Source of the DNA: Bernardetia sp. MNP-M8
GTDB taxonomy: Bacteria > Bacteroidota > Bacteroidia > Cytophagales > Bernardetiaceae
Direction of reading: 5' to 3'
Length of the DNA stretch: 64,000 nt
Assembly: GCF_037126285.1 (NCBI RefSeq)
Contig: NZ_CP147012.1
Location: 3,990,676-4,054,675, forward strand
Made by a program: the position numbers and the translations under genes. Positions 35,921 through 43,665 of this stretch are shown here, piece after piece (the stretch's first letter is position 1; each line of letters starts with the position of its first letter). The notes beneath the pieces were generated by a model. It did no database searches and was not told the origin of the DNA. It worked only from the letters and a program-made list of their open reading frames with translations.

Positions 35921-38038
35921 ATGCCTGTAGTATATGAATCTGGAAACGCTAGTAACTCAGCACATTTTAAACCTTTAGCAGCAGGAGATCCTCCTTTTGT
36001 AGTTTCTTTTTATCGCTCTAAAGACCACGCAAATACTGAATTTGGAGAACAAAAGTACGGTGCTGCTGACCCACTATACAGAGGAGAATTTGGATTTGAT
36101 TTCTTTGATAAACAAGTAATTGCTGAAGGACTTTCGCAACACTATAAAGTACTTTCTGGTATAGAACGAGAAAAAGACGAAGGAAAAAAAACAAAAAAAG
36201 AAACTTTTACTGGAAGTTATGCCTATTTGTGTCCTTACTTATCTATTTGGCCTCCCAATGTAGATGGAAATACGGAGGAGAAAAATAAAAAACACATAGT
36301 AACACTTTATGCTCGTTTGGAGAAGAGTAGTGAATACAATAATGTCAAAAATCTACCTGATAATTTAGATGTTAAGTTTGTGAGTACCGATGACCAAATA
36401 ATTACTGTTAAAGGTAAAGTAGATGATAGAAAACCAGAGTATATTGTCAATTTGAAATTAGAAGAAACACTTGTACCTATAACAATAGAGTGTAAGAAAC
36501 CTTTTGGAGAAGAGAAAGAAGTCGCTATTTTGGCAAAAACAAGATATAAAAAAGAGGGTTCGATGGATATTGTAGGAAAGGTAGTTTTATACCCAAATGC
36601 TATTCGGTATAAGACTATTATTCAGCCTGTAAAAGTAAAACTAGATAGGAAAGTAGATCTTAAAATTGATGATATTCCACATATTCCAATGATGGAGAAA
36701 TTATTAAAAGCCTTCAATACACTTTCGTTTAACCAAGCCTATATGCATGCCAAGCTTGCAGAAAAAACGAAAGTCATTACCTTGAAGAGAAAAGAACTTG
36801 CAGATCTAGATATTTTCACTACAGCTTACATAGATGGAAAGGTAGACTCCACACAGACAGCGATGGATTATGATGAGAAAGAAGATACTTACAATGAGGT
36901 GGTGGAAAGTGGTTATGCAGCACTAATAGCTCAATCTGCTAATGGCGATAAAGTAGATAAGGCAAAACTAGAAAGAGATCGCAATGAAAAAGCACTTGCT
37001 CTAGTAGAAAAGTTCAAAAAACGATGTAATCTCCAAGAAGTCCCCTCTGATGGACTACAAGACCTCTCTCAATTCAAAGCACTAAAAAGAGCGCGTCGTA
37101 AAAATAAAGTCACCGATGCTTGGAACCACCCCAAAGTGCAAAAGGCACTTAGAGAGTATGAGCAAGCGCAAGCTGCATGGGAGAACAACAAGACCGAAAA
37201 AGCTAAGCTGGACAAGACACATAAGATACATATCTTCTATACAGAAGATATTTATAGTGGGATGCAGGAACGTACCAAAAATGTTTTTGCTTACGGGCCG
37301 TCTGATACAGGCGTCTGTCACGTATTTGAGATTGCCTTAAATAACACAGCTATTATTCCTACTCTCATTCACGAAATAGGACACAGCCTGGGGCTGGGTC
37401 ATCCTTTTGATGAAAAGGCACGTAAACCACTAGAGCTTCGTCAGCCAAACATAGTTTACAAAAAAGATATAGGAGAGAAGATAAAAAAACTTAAAAAAGA
37501 TATTGAAGATAAAGAAGATGCACTCAAACAAGCAAAGAAATATCAAAGAGCGATAGATTCGGGAGAGCTATCGGTTGATGATATACTGTCGCTCAAAGCA
37601 CTACAATTTCAGTACTACTTAATCAACCGCTTCTACACCAGATTAGCTGATAACATAAATAATGGGTCAACAGGTTTTGCCTTCATTGAACCCATCTATG
37701 AAGCCATGAAACTAGAAAACGAAGCTACCACTACAGAAGGTACTATCATGACACTAGCACAAAAAAGGCAAGAAATTACTAAAATGGAAGGAGAACTACA
37801 ACGACTGGAAGGGATTTTAGAGAAAGGGATTTTAGATGGCAAGCCTATACCCGAATTGGAGATACTTCCCGCACTACAAAAACAAACTGAGACGCTAGAA
37901 AACTATATGGACTACAACAATAAAGAAAAAACCAATGAGGTGGATACGAATGTAGAGCGAAAGGTGTTCTACAAATGGGAGTGGGACAAATTGCGTGAAA
38001 CAGGTGATAGTATGAACTATTTTGAAGCACAACACTAA
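35921..38038 (+). CDS. Putative T6SS effector: zinc metalloprotease (metzincin type)
   Basis: The 705-residue protein lies directly behind TssD. Residues 1-420 are not recognised; the first 250 are beta-rich and contain a possible loading domain. The zinc site is H484-E-I-G-H488-S-L-G-L-G-H494, the metzincin HExxHxxGxxH motif with Glu485 as base. The Met-turn is ENYMDY at about 660-665, and the protein ends with VERKVFYKWEWDKLR. Unusually, 165 residues of Lys/Glu-rich helix (about 500-660) separate the zinc helix from the Met-turn. There is no signal peptide, which fits T6SS delivery. Immunity-like lipoprotein genes begin 12 bases downstream. The substrate is unknown; a periplasmic target is suggested by the location of the immunity proteins. 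Confidence 0.78.
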   Translation: MPVVYESGNASNSAHFKPLAAGDPPFVVSFYRSKDHANTEFGEQKYGAADPLYRGEFGFDFFDKQVIAEGLSQHYKVLSGIEREKDEGKKTKKETFTGSYAYLCPYLSIWPPNVDGNTEEKNKKHIVTLYARLEKSSEYNNVKNLPDNLDVKFVSTDDQIITVKGKVDDRKPEYIVNLKLEETLVPITIECKKPFGEEKEVAILAKTRYKKEGSMDIVGKVVLYPNAIRYKTIIQPVKVKLDRKVDLKIDDIPHIPMMEKLLKAFNTLSFNQAYMHAKLAEKTKVITLKRKELADLDIFTTAYIDGKVDSTQTAMDYDEKEDTYNEVVESGYAALIAQSANGDKVDKAKLERDRNEKALALVEKFKKRCNLQEVPSDGLQDLSQFKALKRARRKNKVTDAWNHPKVQKALREYEQAQAAWENNKTEKAKLDKTHKIHIFYTEDIYSGMQERTKNVFAYGPSDTGVCHVFEIALNNTAIIPTLIHEIGHSLGLGHPFDEKARKPLELRQPNIVYKKDIGEKIKKLKKDIEDKEDALKQAKKYQRAIDSGELSVDDILSLKALQFQYYLINRFYTRLADNINNGSTGFAFIEPIYEAMKLENEATTTEGTIMTLAQKRQEITKMEGELQRLEGILEKGILDGKPIPELEILPALQKQTETLENYMDYNNKEKTNEVDTNVERKVFYKWEWDKLRETGDSMNYFEAQH

Positions 38039-38049
38039 ACATAAGACTT

Positions 38050-38883
38050 ATGAAGATAACATATATCGCTACTTTTTTGGTAGTACTGTCCTTGTGGAGT
38101 TGTAGTAGCATCAAAAAAGAATACTATGCCTATGAGGATAAATCAACTAATTCGTACTGTACTTTTGAGGTGCATCGTCAAAAGAAAAACCCTTATTTAC
38201 AGCGAGTTTATTATCGAGCTGTATCTGATTATTATCACGGAAAGTATAAAGGTGCATATGATTGGATGTCGCTGTTGAATGACAATCAGGACACACCGTT
38301 TCATACCAATGATATACGTGGACGTGACATATTGTATTTCTATATGGAATGTTATGATTTAGACATTGCTTATAAAGAAGACTCTACACTCAGTAGATTC
38401 ATAAGCCTTAACGCACTTTTTTCTGTAGACTTTATAGAAGCTTTTACAGGCAAAGCATTTAATTATTGTTCACCAAGACGCTTAGACGAAAATGGTGCAT
38501 ATGATAAACGAATTTACAGCGAACCTAGCGAATTTACAGGAATGACTTATGTATCATATTTCAGAGAAAGTAGTGATAGTCTCAGCCTTGTATGGACACC
38601 AGATAGAAAAAAGGAGTTCCTCAAAGAGCCTTGCTTTCAGGAAATCACTATTGACTGGTTTCCTCCCTACCTCAAACGTGTCGATAAGATTGATTACGAG
38701 AAATTTGATCTTCCCATCAAGAAGAAATACCTTCAATATCCTAAAAAAGGTTCTCGTGTTACAAATGAAAAAGATAGAGAAAAGCTACAAAAGCAAGAAA
38801 GAAAAAGGTTAAAGCGCAGAGATAAAGAAAAGAGACGAAAAGCAAAAAAACAGGAACAGTCATCCAAAAAAACAGAGAATTAA
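38050..38883 (+). CDS. Putative immunity lipoprotein 1 (cognate position)
   Basis: The first of a set of paralogues, 277 residues. The signal peptide has the lipobox LWSC at residues 15-18. The shared family features are YYAYED just after the acylated cysteine, SYCTFE, a central VYYRA, and near the end IDWFPPYLKRVDKIDYEKF. A highly basic tail of about 45 Lys/Arg/Glu residues closes the protein. It starts 12 bases after the effector stop, the classical place for an immunity gene, and is longer and more divergent than the other copies. The location at a membrane facing the periplasm would intercept a periplasmic protease. Immunity function is inferred. Confidence 0.7.
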   Translation: MKITYIATFLVVLSLWSCSSIKKEYYAYEDKSTNSYCTFEVHRQKKNPYLQRVYYRAVSDYYHGKYKGAYDWMSLLNDNQDTPFHTNDIRGRDILYFYMECYDLDIAYKEDSTLSRFISLNALFSVDFIEAFTGKAFNYCSPRRLDENGAYDKRIYSEPSEFTGMTYVSYFRESSDSLSLVWTPDRKKEFLKEPCFQEITIDWFPPYLKRVDKIDYEKFDLPIKKKYLQYPKKGSRVTNEKDREKLQKQERKRLKRRDKEKRRKAKKQEQSSKKTEN

Positions 38884-38936
38884 ACTCATCTCTTTAGATC
38901 CGTAATAGTTGTATCTTATGTATAGAAGCTCTAAGT

Positions 38937-39004
38937 TGGGAGTGGGACAGGACAAATTGTGTGAAACAGGTGATAGTAAGAACTATTTTTTAGAAGACAA
39001 TTAA
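38937..39004 (+). pseudogene. Orphan effector 3' end, fragment 1
   Basis: GGGAGTGGGAC...GACAAATTGTGTGAAACAGGTGAT repeats the end of the effector gene (WEWDKLRETGDS...), with an extra AGG-containing insertion that breaks the frame after WEWD. The last codons give DKLCETGDSKNYFLEDN and a stop. It has no start and lies 3 bases before the next lipoprotein gene. Confidence 0.8.
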
Positions 39005-39081
39005 ACTATGAAAAAAGCACCTTTATACATATTATTACTTCTTTTGTTTTGCTCTTCTTGTAGCAAAAAAATGTATTATGC
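38963..39081 (+). repeat. 119-bp perfect direct repeat, copy 1
   Basis: It starts in orphan tail 1 and runs through the signal-peptide region of the second lipoprotein gene. It is identical base for base to 41354-41472. Confidence 0.85.
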
Positions 39082-39709
39082 CTATGAAGATGAGCATAGC
39101 TATTGTACTATAGAAGCCACTCCTAAGCAAAAACTTTGGTGGATGTTCGGAAGAAGATTTGACCAAGTAATATATAGAGCTGGTTCAAAGGAACATTATG
39201 ATACTACGGAAGTAAGTAATAAATATTTGAGTTGGGAAGATAGGTATAGTAAGAAAAAGGATAATATGTATATATACATAAAAAACAGTAATTATAATAT
39301 TGAAAAAAAAGTGTATATAGATATATCTTTCGATTTTTTTTATATACAAAGAAATTATGTATATAGATATGACTTTTGCTTACCTTCGCATGATAATAGT
39401 GCTAACTATGCTACTTATACTAACGCTAAAGATAGCTTAATAGTGGATTATATTCGCTATGATTTAGATACACAGTATTGTTTTTCTCATCAAGGTATTG
39501 ATTGGTTTCCTCCTTATTTTGTGCGAGTAAAAAAAATAGACTATGCTAAATTCAATGTTCCTGAAGTAAAGTACAAGTATTTAAAAAATCCTGAACATCG
39601 TAATGCTCCTTTTTATGATGATAAATGGGAAGATGAACAGAAGAAAAAAGAAAAGAAGGAGGAAAAAAGAAAAGAGAGAGAGACTAAGAGGAGGAGGAAA
39701 CAAGAATAA
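39008..39709 (+). CDS. Putative immunity lipoprotein 2
   Basis: A 233-residue paralogue with signal peptide and lipobox LFCSSC, then KKMYYAYEDEHSYCTIE. It continues with VIYRAGSKEHYDTTE and the family hallmark GIDWFPPYFVRVKKIDYAKF, followed by NAPFYDDKWEDEQ and a Lys/Glu/Arg tail. The gene body is intact. Its first 74 bases and the preceding orphan tail are identical to the corresponding part of the interrupted copy at 41399. The stop is 7 bases before the next paralogue, so they are co-transcribed. Divergence in the middle of the protein may set specificity for different effectors. Confidence 0.72.
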   Translation: MKKAPLYILLLLLFCSSCSKKMYYAYEDEHSYCTIEATPKQKLWWMFGRRFDQVIYRAGSKEHYDTTEVSNKYLSWEDRYSKKKDNMYIYIKNSNYNIEKKVYIDISFDFFYIQRNYVYRYDFCLPSHDNSANYATYTNAKDSLIVDYIRYDLDTQYCFSHQGIDWFPPYFVRVKKIDYAKFNVPEVKYKYLKNPEHRNAPFYDDKWEDEQKKKEKKEEKRKERETKRRRKQE

Positions 39710-39716
39710 ATTTATT

Positions 39717-40415
39717 ATGAAAACAATAGTCTTACTATTTCTACTGCTTGTAGTAAGTGCTTGCAGTAGAGGTACATACTATGCTTATGAAGATGAACAT
39801 AGCTACTGTACAATAGAGCTTAAATCTGAAAGAAATTTTCTAAAATATATTCCACCTTATATAATTTATAGAGCAACCTCAGACTTGCATTATGATACTA
39901 CTGTACTAGAAAATACATACGTATCAGATACAGATAGATATAAAAAGAAAAAGAATGTCTCATTTTTATTTATAGAAAATGAAAACAGTCACAGAGACAG
40001 TTTAGCACTTATAGGAAGCTTTTTCATGATGTACTATATTCCACAAAATATCACTCATCGTTTTCGATTTTGCACTTCTATCAATAAAGATGGTAGTATG
40101 ACAACAACAAAATATGTACTGTATAAAATTCAAGGTGATTCTTTAATTGCTTTTACTTCGAGTGATTTTGAATTGGAAGATTTAAATAAAGAACATTGTT
40201 TTGAACGTAAAGGTATTGATTGGTTTCCTCCTTATCTGATTAAAACAAATAAAATAGAATATGAGAAATTTAAAATCAAAGATGTAAAGAAAAAATTTTT
40301 AAGAAATCCCCAACTCCGAAACGCTCCTTTTTATGATTCAGAATGGGAGAAGAAACGTAAAAAACAAGAGAAAAAAGCGAAGAAGAAAGCTGAAAGCAAG
40401 AAGAAAAAGAATTAG
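39717..40415 (+). CDS. Putative immunity lipoprotein 3
   Basis: A 232-residue paralogue. The start was moved to the ATG at 39717 because the signal peptide MKTIVLLFLLLVVSAC begins there; a longer frame from 39603 only reads through the previous gene's tail. The lipobox is VVSAC. It has YYAYEDEHSYCTIEL, IIYRATSDLHYDTT, FFMMYYIPQN, and KGIDWFPPYLIKTNKIEYEKF, then FYDSEWEKKRKKQEKK. It is the only array member with no recognisable orphan effector tail in front of it. Its 3' end is nearly identical to that of copy 4 at DNA level, which indicates recent duplication or conversion. Confidence 0.72.
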   Translation: MKTIVLLFLLLVVSACSRGTYYAYEDEHSYCTIELKSERNFLKYIPPYIIYRATSDLHYDTTVLENTYVSDTDRYKKKKNVSFLFIENENSHRDSLALIGSFFMMYYIPQNITHRFRFCTSINKDGSMTTTKYVLYKIQGDSLIAFTSSDFELEDLNKEHCFERKGIDWFPPYLIKTNKIEYEKFKIKDVKKKFLRNPQLRNAPFYDSEWEKKRKKQEKKAKKKAESKKKKN

Positions 40416-40573
40416 CTACTCAACAATCAAATACTAAAGAAAACTACATGGATTACAATACACTAAATGGCAAAGTGGATAGTAGTGTGGAGCGAAAAGT
40501 ATTTTATAAATGGCAATGGGATACAATTAGAAAAATAGGGGTAGATAACACTTACCTTGAAGAACAAAAATAA
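40412..40573 (+). pseudogene. Orphan effector 3' end, fragment 2
   Basis: The frame LATQQSNTKENYMDYN...VERKVFYKWQWD parallels the effector's last 54 residues (LPALQKQTETLENYMDY...VERKVFYKWEWD). It contains the metzincin Met-turn but not the HExxH helix, and terminates at TAA 40571-40573. The junction lies at the stop of lipoprotein 3. A 41-codon frame could start at ATG 40448. Confidence 0.85.
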
Positions 40574-40580
40574 ATAAAAT

Positions 40581-41246
40581 ATGAAAATAATAGAGTTCCT
40601 TCTACTACTACTGGCATTAAGTGCTTGTAGTAGAAGTACATACTATGCTTACGAAGATGAACAGAGTTACTGTACAATAGAGCTTACCCCTAAAAGACGG
40701 TTTCTCAATTCTCATCCTGATTATGTTATTTATCGTGCTATCTCTAAACAACATTATGATACTGTTGGAGTTGTCGATAAATATGTGCAAGAAAGTGAGC
40801 GATATAATACAAAAAAAAATGTTGTCTATTTATATATCCAAAATGATAATTTAGGCAATGATAGCACAATATATATTGAAGGCTTTTTTACAATGTTTTA
40901 TATACCTAGCAATACTATTAATCGATTTCAGTTTTGTACATCTATCCACGAACCAACAGGCAGCACCAATTGGAGGTACACTTATTTTGCAAAAAGAATT
41001 GATTCACTGGTTCTTATCGAAACAACAGATTTAGATGAAGACCATTGCTTTAAGCGAACAGGAGTTGACTGGTTTCCTCCTTATTTGGTTGAAGTAAATA
41101 AAATAGAGTATGAGAAGTTTCAAGTAAAAAATATAAGTAAAAAATATTTGCATTATCCCAACAGAAAATCTACACCTTTTTATGATTCAGAATGGGAGAA
41201 GAAACGTAAAAAACGAGAGGAAAAAGCAAAGAAGAAAAAGAATTAG
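40581..41246 (+). CDS. Putative immunity lipoprotein 4
   Basis: A 221-residue paralogue with lipobox ALSAC after the signal MKIIEFLLLLLALSAC. The conserved segments are TYYAYEDEQSYCTIEL, VIYRAISKQHYDT, FTMFYIPSNTINRFQFC, and TGVDWFPPYLVEVNKIEYEKF. The tail FYDSEWEKKRKKREEKAKKKKN is almost the same as in copy 3. It is intact and follows orphan effector tail 2 by 7 bases. As with the others, acylation at the cysteine should tether it to a membrane on the periplasmic side. Function is inferred from position and copy number. Confidence 0.72.
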   Translation: MKIIEFLLLLLALSACSRSTYYAYEDEQSYCTIELTPKRRFLNSHPDYVIYRAISKQHYDTVGVVDKYVQESERYNTKKNVVYLYIQNDNLGNDSTIYIEGFFTMFYIPSNTINRFQFCTSIHEPTGSTNWRYTYFAKRIDSLVLIETTDLDEDHCFKRTGVDWFPPYLVEVNKIEYEKFQVKNISKKYLHYPNRKSTPFYDSEWEKKRKKREEKAKKKKN

Positions 41247-41269
41247 TTTATCCAACAATCACGTACTAA

Positions 41270-41395
41270 ATGGACTACAATACCTTAAATGGTAAAGTAG
41301 ATAGAAGTGTAGAACGTAAAATATTCTATAAGTTTCAGTGGGATAAAATGATTGAAACAGGTGATAGTAAGAACTATTTTTTAGAAGACAATTAA
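41270..41395 (+). pseudogene. Orphan effector 3' end, fragment 3
   Basis: Codons from ATG 41270 give MDYNTLNGKVDRSVERKIFY, then KFQWDKMIETGDS and a stop. This is the effector's Met-turn and tail. Sequence upstream of the ATG is degenerate and out of frame. It lies 3 bases before the interrupted lipoprotein gene. Confidence 0.85.
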
Positions 41396-41472
41396 ACTAT
41401 GAAAAAAGCACCTTTATACATATTATTACTTCTTTTGTTTTGCTCTTCTTGTAGCAAAAAAATGTATTATGC
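41354..41472 (+). repeat. 119-bp perfect direct repeat, copy 2
   Basis: Identical to 38963-39081. It covers the end of orphan tail 3 and the signal-peptide region of lipoprotein copy 5. Confidence 0.85.
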
Positions 41473-41669
41473 TTATGAAGATGAGAAAAGCTACTGCACC
41501 ATAGAAGCTATACCAAAACGTAAACTTTGGTGGTTATTTGGTAATCGTTTTGATCAAGTTATCTATAGAGCTGCTTCTAAGGAACATTATGATACTACAA
41601 AAGAAGTAAAAGAGCCTATACATTGGAGAAAAAGAAACGATGCAAAAAAAGATAATATATATATATATA

Positions 41670-43159
41670 GGCTGTTCAATCAAGGTCAAAAAGTTCCCTA
41701 ATTTTTTGACCTTGATTTAAGCAACATTTTTCATTATTTTTTTCAACTTTAACTCTTTGCATTTTATGTTTTCTAACGCATTTTGAGTTTCTTCTATTGA
41801 AAAAGCTCTTCCAAAAGTAGCTATTGTAAAAATAAATTCAGTTAAACCACTTCTGCTGTTGGGATTTATTTTAGTTTTAAATTTTCCAAAATAACTCTCA
41901 ATAATATCAGAACTACAAAGAATAAATTCCTCCTTCAAACTCTTACTTTTGTTTTCTAAATTATTCAAATATAATTTAGCGTTCTCCATAAAAACTTTTG
42001 CTTTTGGGTTTAATTTGTCTCCTGCTTGAGACTCAATAAGTAGCAATTTATTAAGAATATTTTTCTTTTGTAAAACTCCAAATCCTGTAGTTTTAAGCTC
42101 TTGACAAACCATTTTAAATACTTTTTCTACCTGTATTAGTCCTTTTATAAACTCCTCTTTTTCTTTCAAAAAAAGAACTTGTTCTTGAACACATGAGGGT
42201 AAATTGTCCCAATTTTGTACTATTTTTTTTGCCCAATTAACACAAGGAAAGATATTTGCAAAACGCATTTTTACCCTCATAGAAGGAGGCATATACTGAC
42301 TATTATCTTTACTTAAATTCCATTTTTGTCGTAATTGACCGACAAGGTTACTAAATAATTTGAAATCAGCATCTTGATGATAAAGTCGCTTTAAATGATT
42401 AGCTAAAATATGAGTACAATCCTCTATATGGGTATAATTCAATGATTTATAAGCCTTTTTTAAGTTAGTACCTTCATCACTAACAATATATTTTATTTTT
42501 GTTTCAGAGGCTATTTTACTTAATTCTTTCGCTATTTGTTCGCCTCTCCATTCGTTACCAATTTCTACTGCCAAAACTTCCATATCACTATGAGATAAAC
42601 TTCGGTTTTTAGGAATAGCATCTACTGAAACACCTAGTAGCAAAAGTATTTTTTCACTACCAAAACTAATACTTTCATCCACATAGACCACATACTCGCT
42701 ACTTTGGTTTTCTGTGTGTTCAAGACGATAAGCTCCACATTTGCATAACCAATTACGGATACTGCTATGACTTGGTAATTTGCCTTGTAAACCAAAACAA
42801 AGATGTAAGCAAACTAACGTATGACGACAACTGCGTAAACTCATACCACCATATTTATATAGTTCTAGTACAAAATTGACTACCTGTAAGCTATACTGGT
42901 GTCTTTTTGCTTTTTTAGTAGACAAGTTTAATTTGCCTTGTAATTTTTCTGCTTGATATTTTTTTTTCCAAGAATCTCGGCTATCTAAGAGTTCTTTAAT
43001 ACGACTTTTTAAATAGTCGTTTTCTTTTCTGCGTGCCATAGCTTTGGATTTCCAGTTTTTTATCCTATATTCATACTGTCGTTTAGACATATTCCTCGGT
43101 ATTTTTTGTTGTGTAGTAACTCAAAAATACGAGGAATTTTTTTTATAGTTTGTACAGCC
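41670..43159. mobile_element. Insertion sequence with a DDE transposase (about 1490 bp)
   Basis: The ends are GGCTGTTCAA (41670-41679) and TTGTACAGCC (43150-43159), inverted repeats with one mismatch in ten. Both flanks carry the AT microsatellite TAATATATATATAT, with 2-3 bases difference, so the target duplication could be the microsatellite itself but its length cannot be fixed. The element carries one gene in the minus orientation. I cannot assign an IS family with confidence. Confidence 0.85.
41717..43090 (-). CDS. DDE transposase
   Basis: The 457-residue product begins with a Lys/Arg-rich coiled-coil segment (about residues 1-60). A helix-turn-helix-like region follows (YGGMSLRSCRHTL and LPSHSSIRNWLCKCGAY). 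The catalytic core candidates are D in VVYVDESISFG, D in IVSDEGTNLKKAY and E in CSSDIIESYFGKFK, consistent with an RNase H-like DDE triad. It fills nearly the whole insertion sequence and seems intact, so the element may still be mobile. The family resembles unclassified Bacteroidota transposases; ISL3-like ends (GGCT) are suggestive but not sufficient. Confidence 0.82.
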   Translation of the reverse strand: MSKRQYEYRIKNWKSKAMARRKENDYLKSRIKELLDSRDSWKKKYQAEKLQGKLNLSTKKAKRHQYSLQVVNFVLELYKYGGMSLRSCRHTLVCLHLCFGLQGKLPSHSSIRNWLCKCGAYRLEHTENQSSEYVVYVDESISFGSEKILLLLGVSVDAIPKNRSLSHSDMEVLAVEIGNEWRGEQIAKELSKIASETKIKYIVSDEGTNLKKAYKSLNYTHIEDCTHILANHLKRLYHQDADFKLFSNLVGQLRQKWNLSKDNSQYMPPSMRVKMRFANIFPCVNWAKKIVQNWDNLPSCVQEQVLFLKEKEEFIKGLIQVEKVFKMVCQELKTTGFGVLQKKNILNKLLLIESQAGDKLNPKAKVFMENAKLYLNNLENKSKSLKEEFILCSSDIIESYFGKFKTKINPNSRSGLTEFIFTIATFGRAFSIEETQNALENIKCKELKLKKIMKNVA

Positions 43160-43596
43160 TAATATATATATATCAAGAATGATGGTTATGATTTATATTC
43201 TAAACTAGGCATAGAACCTAATTTTGAAATGTATTATATAGAGCGAAATAGTTTTTATAGATATACTTTTTGTAATGCTGCCAATAATGATATTGCTTAT
43301 TATGCTGTTTATAATGTGATTGAAGATAGTTTATTAGTCCGTAATATTTATTCTTTAGAAAAGGAATTTTGCTTTGTAGAACAGGGTATTGACTGGTTTC
43401 CTCCTTATTTTGTAAGAGTGAAAAAGATAAACTATGCTAAATTTAATGTTCCAGAAGTAAAACACAAGTATCTTAGAGACCCATTGCATCCTAATTCTCC
43501 TCGCTATGATAAAAAATGGGAAGACAAACAAAAAAAGAAAGCTAAAAAGGAGGAAAGACGAAAAGAAAGAGAGCAAAGTAAAAATAGTGGATAAGG

Positions 43597-43662
43597 CGCA
43601 AAATATTTTATAAGTTTCAGTGGGAAATTATGCAGGAAGAAACTCAAAATTATTACAATTAA
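43597..43662 (+). pseudogene. Orphan effector 3' end, fragment 4
   Basis: The codons RKIFYKFQWEIMQEETQNYYN then stop correspond to the effector tail VERKVFYKWEWDKLRETGDS. A deletion upstream has removed the Met-turn. It lies 2 bases after the stop of copy 5 and 3 bases before the next lipoprotein gene. Confidence 0.75.
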
Positions 43663-43665
43663 ACT

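Larger units (their letters stand above)
41399..43594 (+). pseudogene. Putative immunity lipoprotein 5, split by an insertion sequence
   Basis: The 5' part (41399-41669) encodes MKKAPLYILLLLLFCSSC, YYAYEDEKSYCTIEA and reaches KKDNIYIY. The 3' part resumes after the insertion, at about 43166, with IYIKNDGYD and continues through MYYIERNSFYR and GIDWFPPYFVRVKKINYAKF to a Lys/Arg tail ending at 43594. Joining the two parts across the AT microsatellite restores a frame collinear with lipoprotein 2. As it stands, the 5' frame runs into the element and stops after 100 residues, so no complete product is made. Confidence 0.88.

Noticed and set aside
36841-37340. Overlapping frames within the effector gene
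   Set aside because: They are shadows of the long frame, with no independent start context.
39603-39716. Longer start for lipoprotein 3
   Set aside because: The extra 38 residues only read the Lys-rich tail of the preceding gene in another frame; the signal peptide begins at 39717.
40448-40573. 41-codon small gene between lipoproteins 3 and 4
   Set aside because: Its whole sequence matches the end of the effector, and the similarity extends upstream of the ATG, so it is treated as an effector remnant.
41653-43173. An 8-bp target duplication for the insertion sequence
   Set aside because: The flanking AT microsatellites differ in length (17 versus 14 bases), so any exact duplication length would be a guess.
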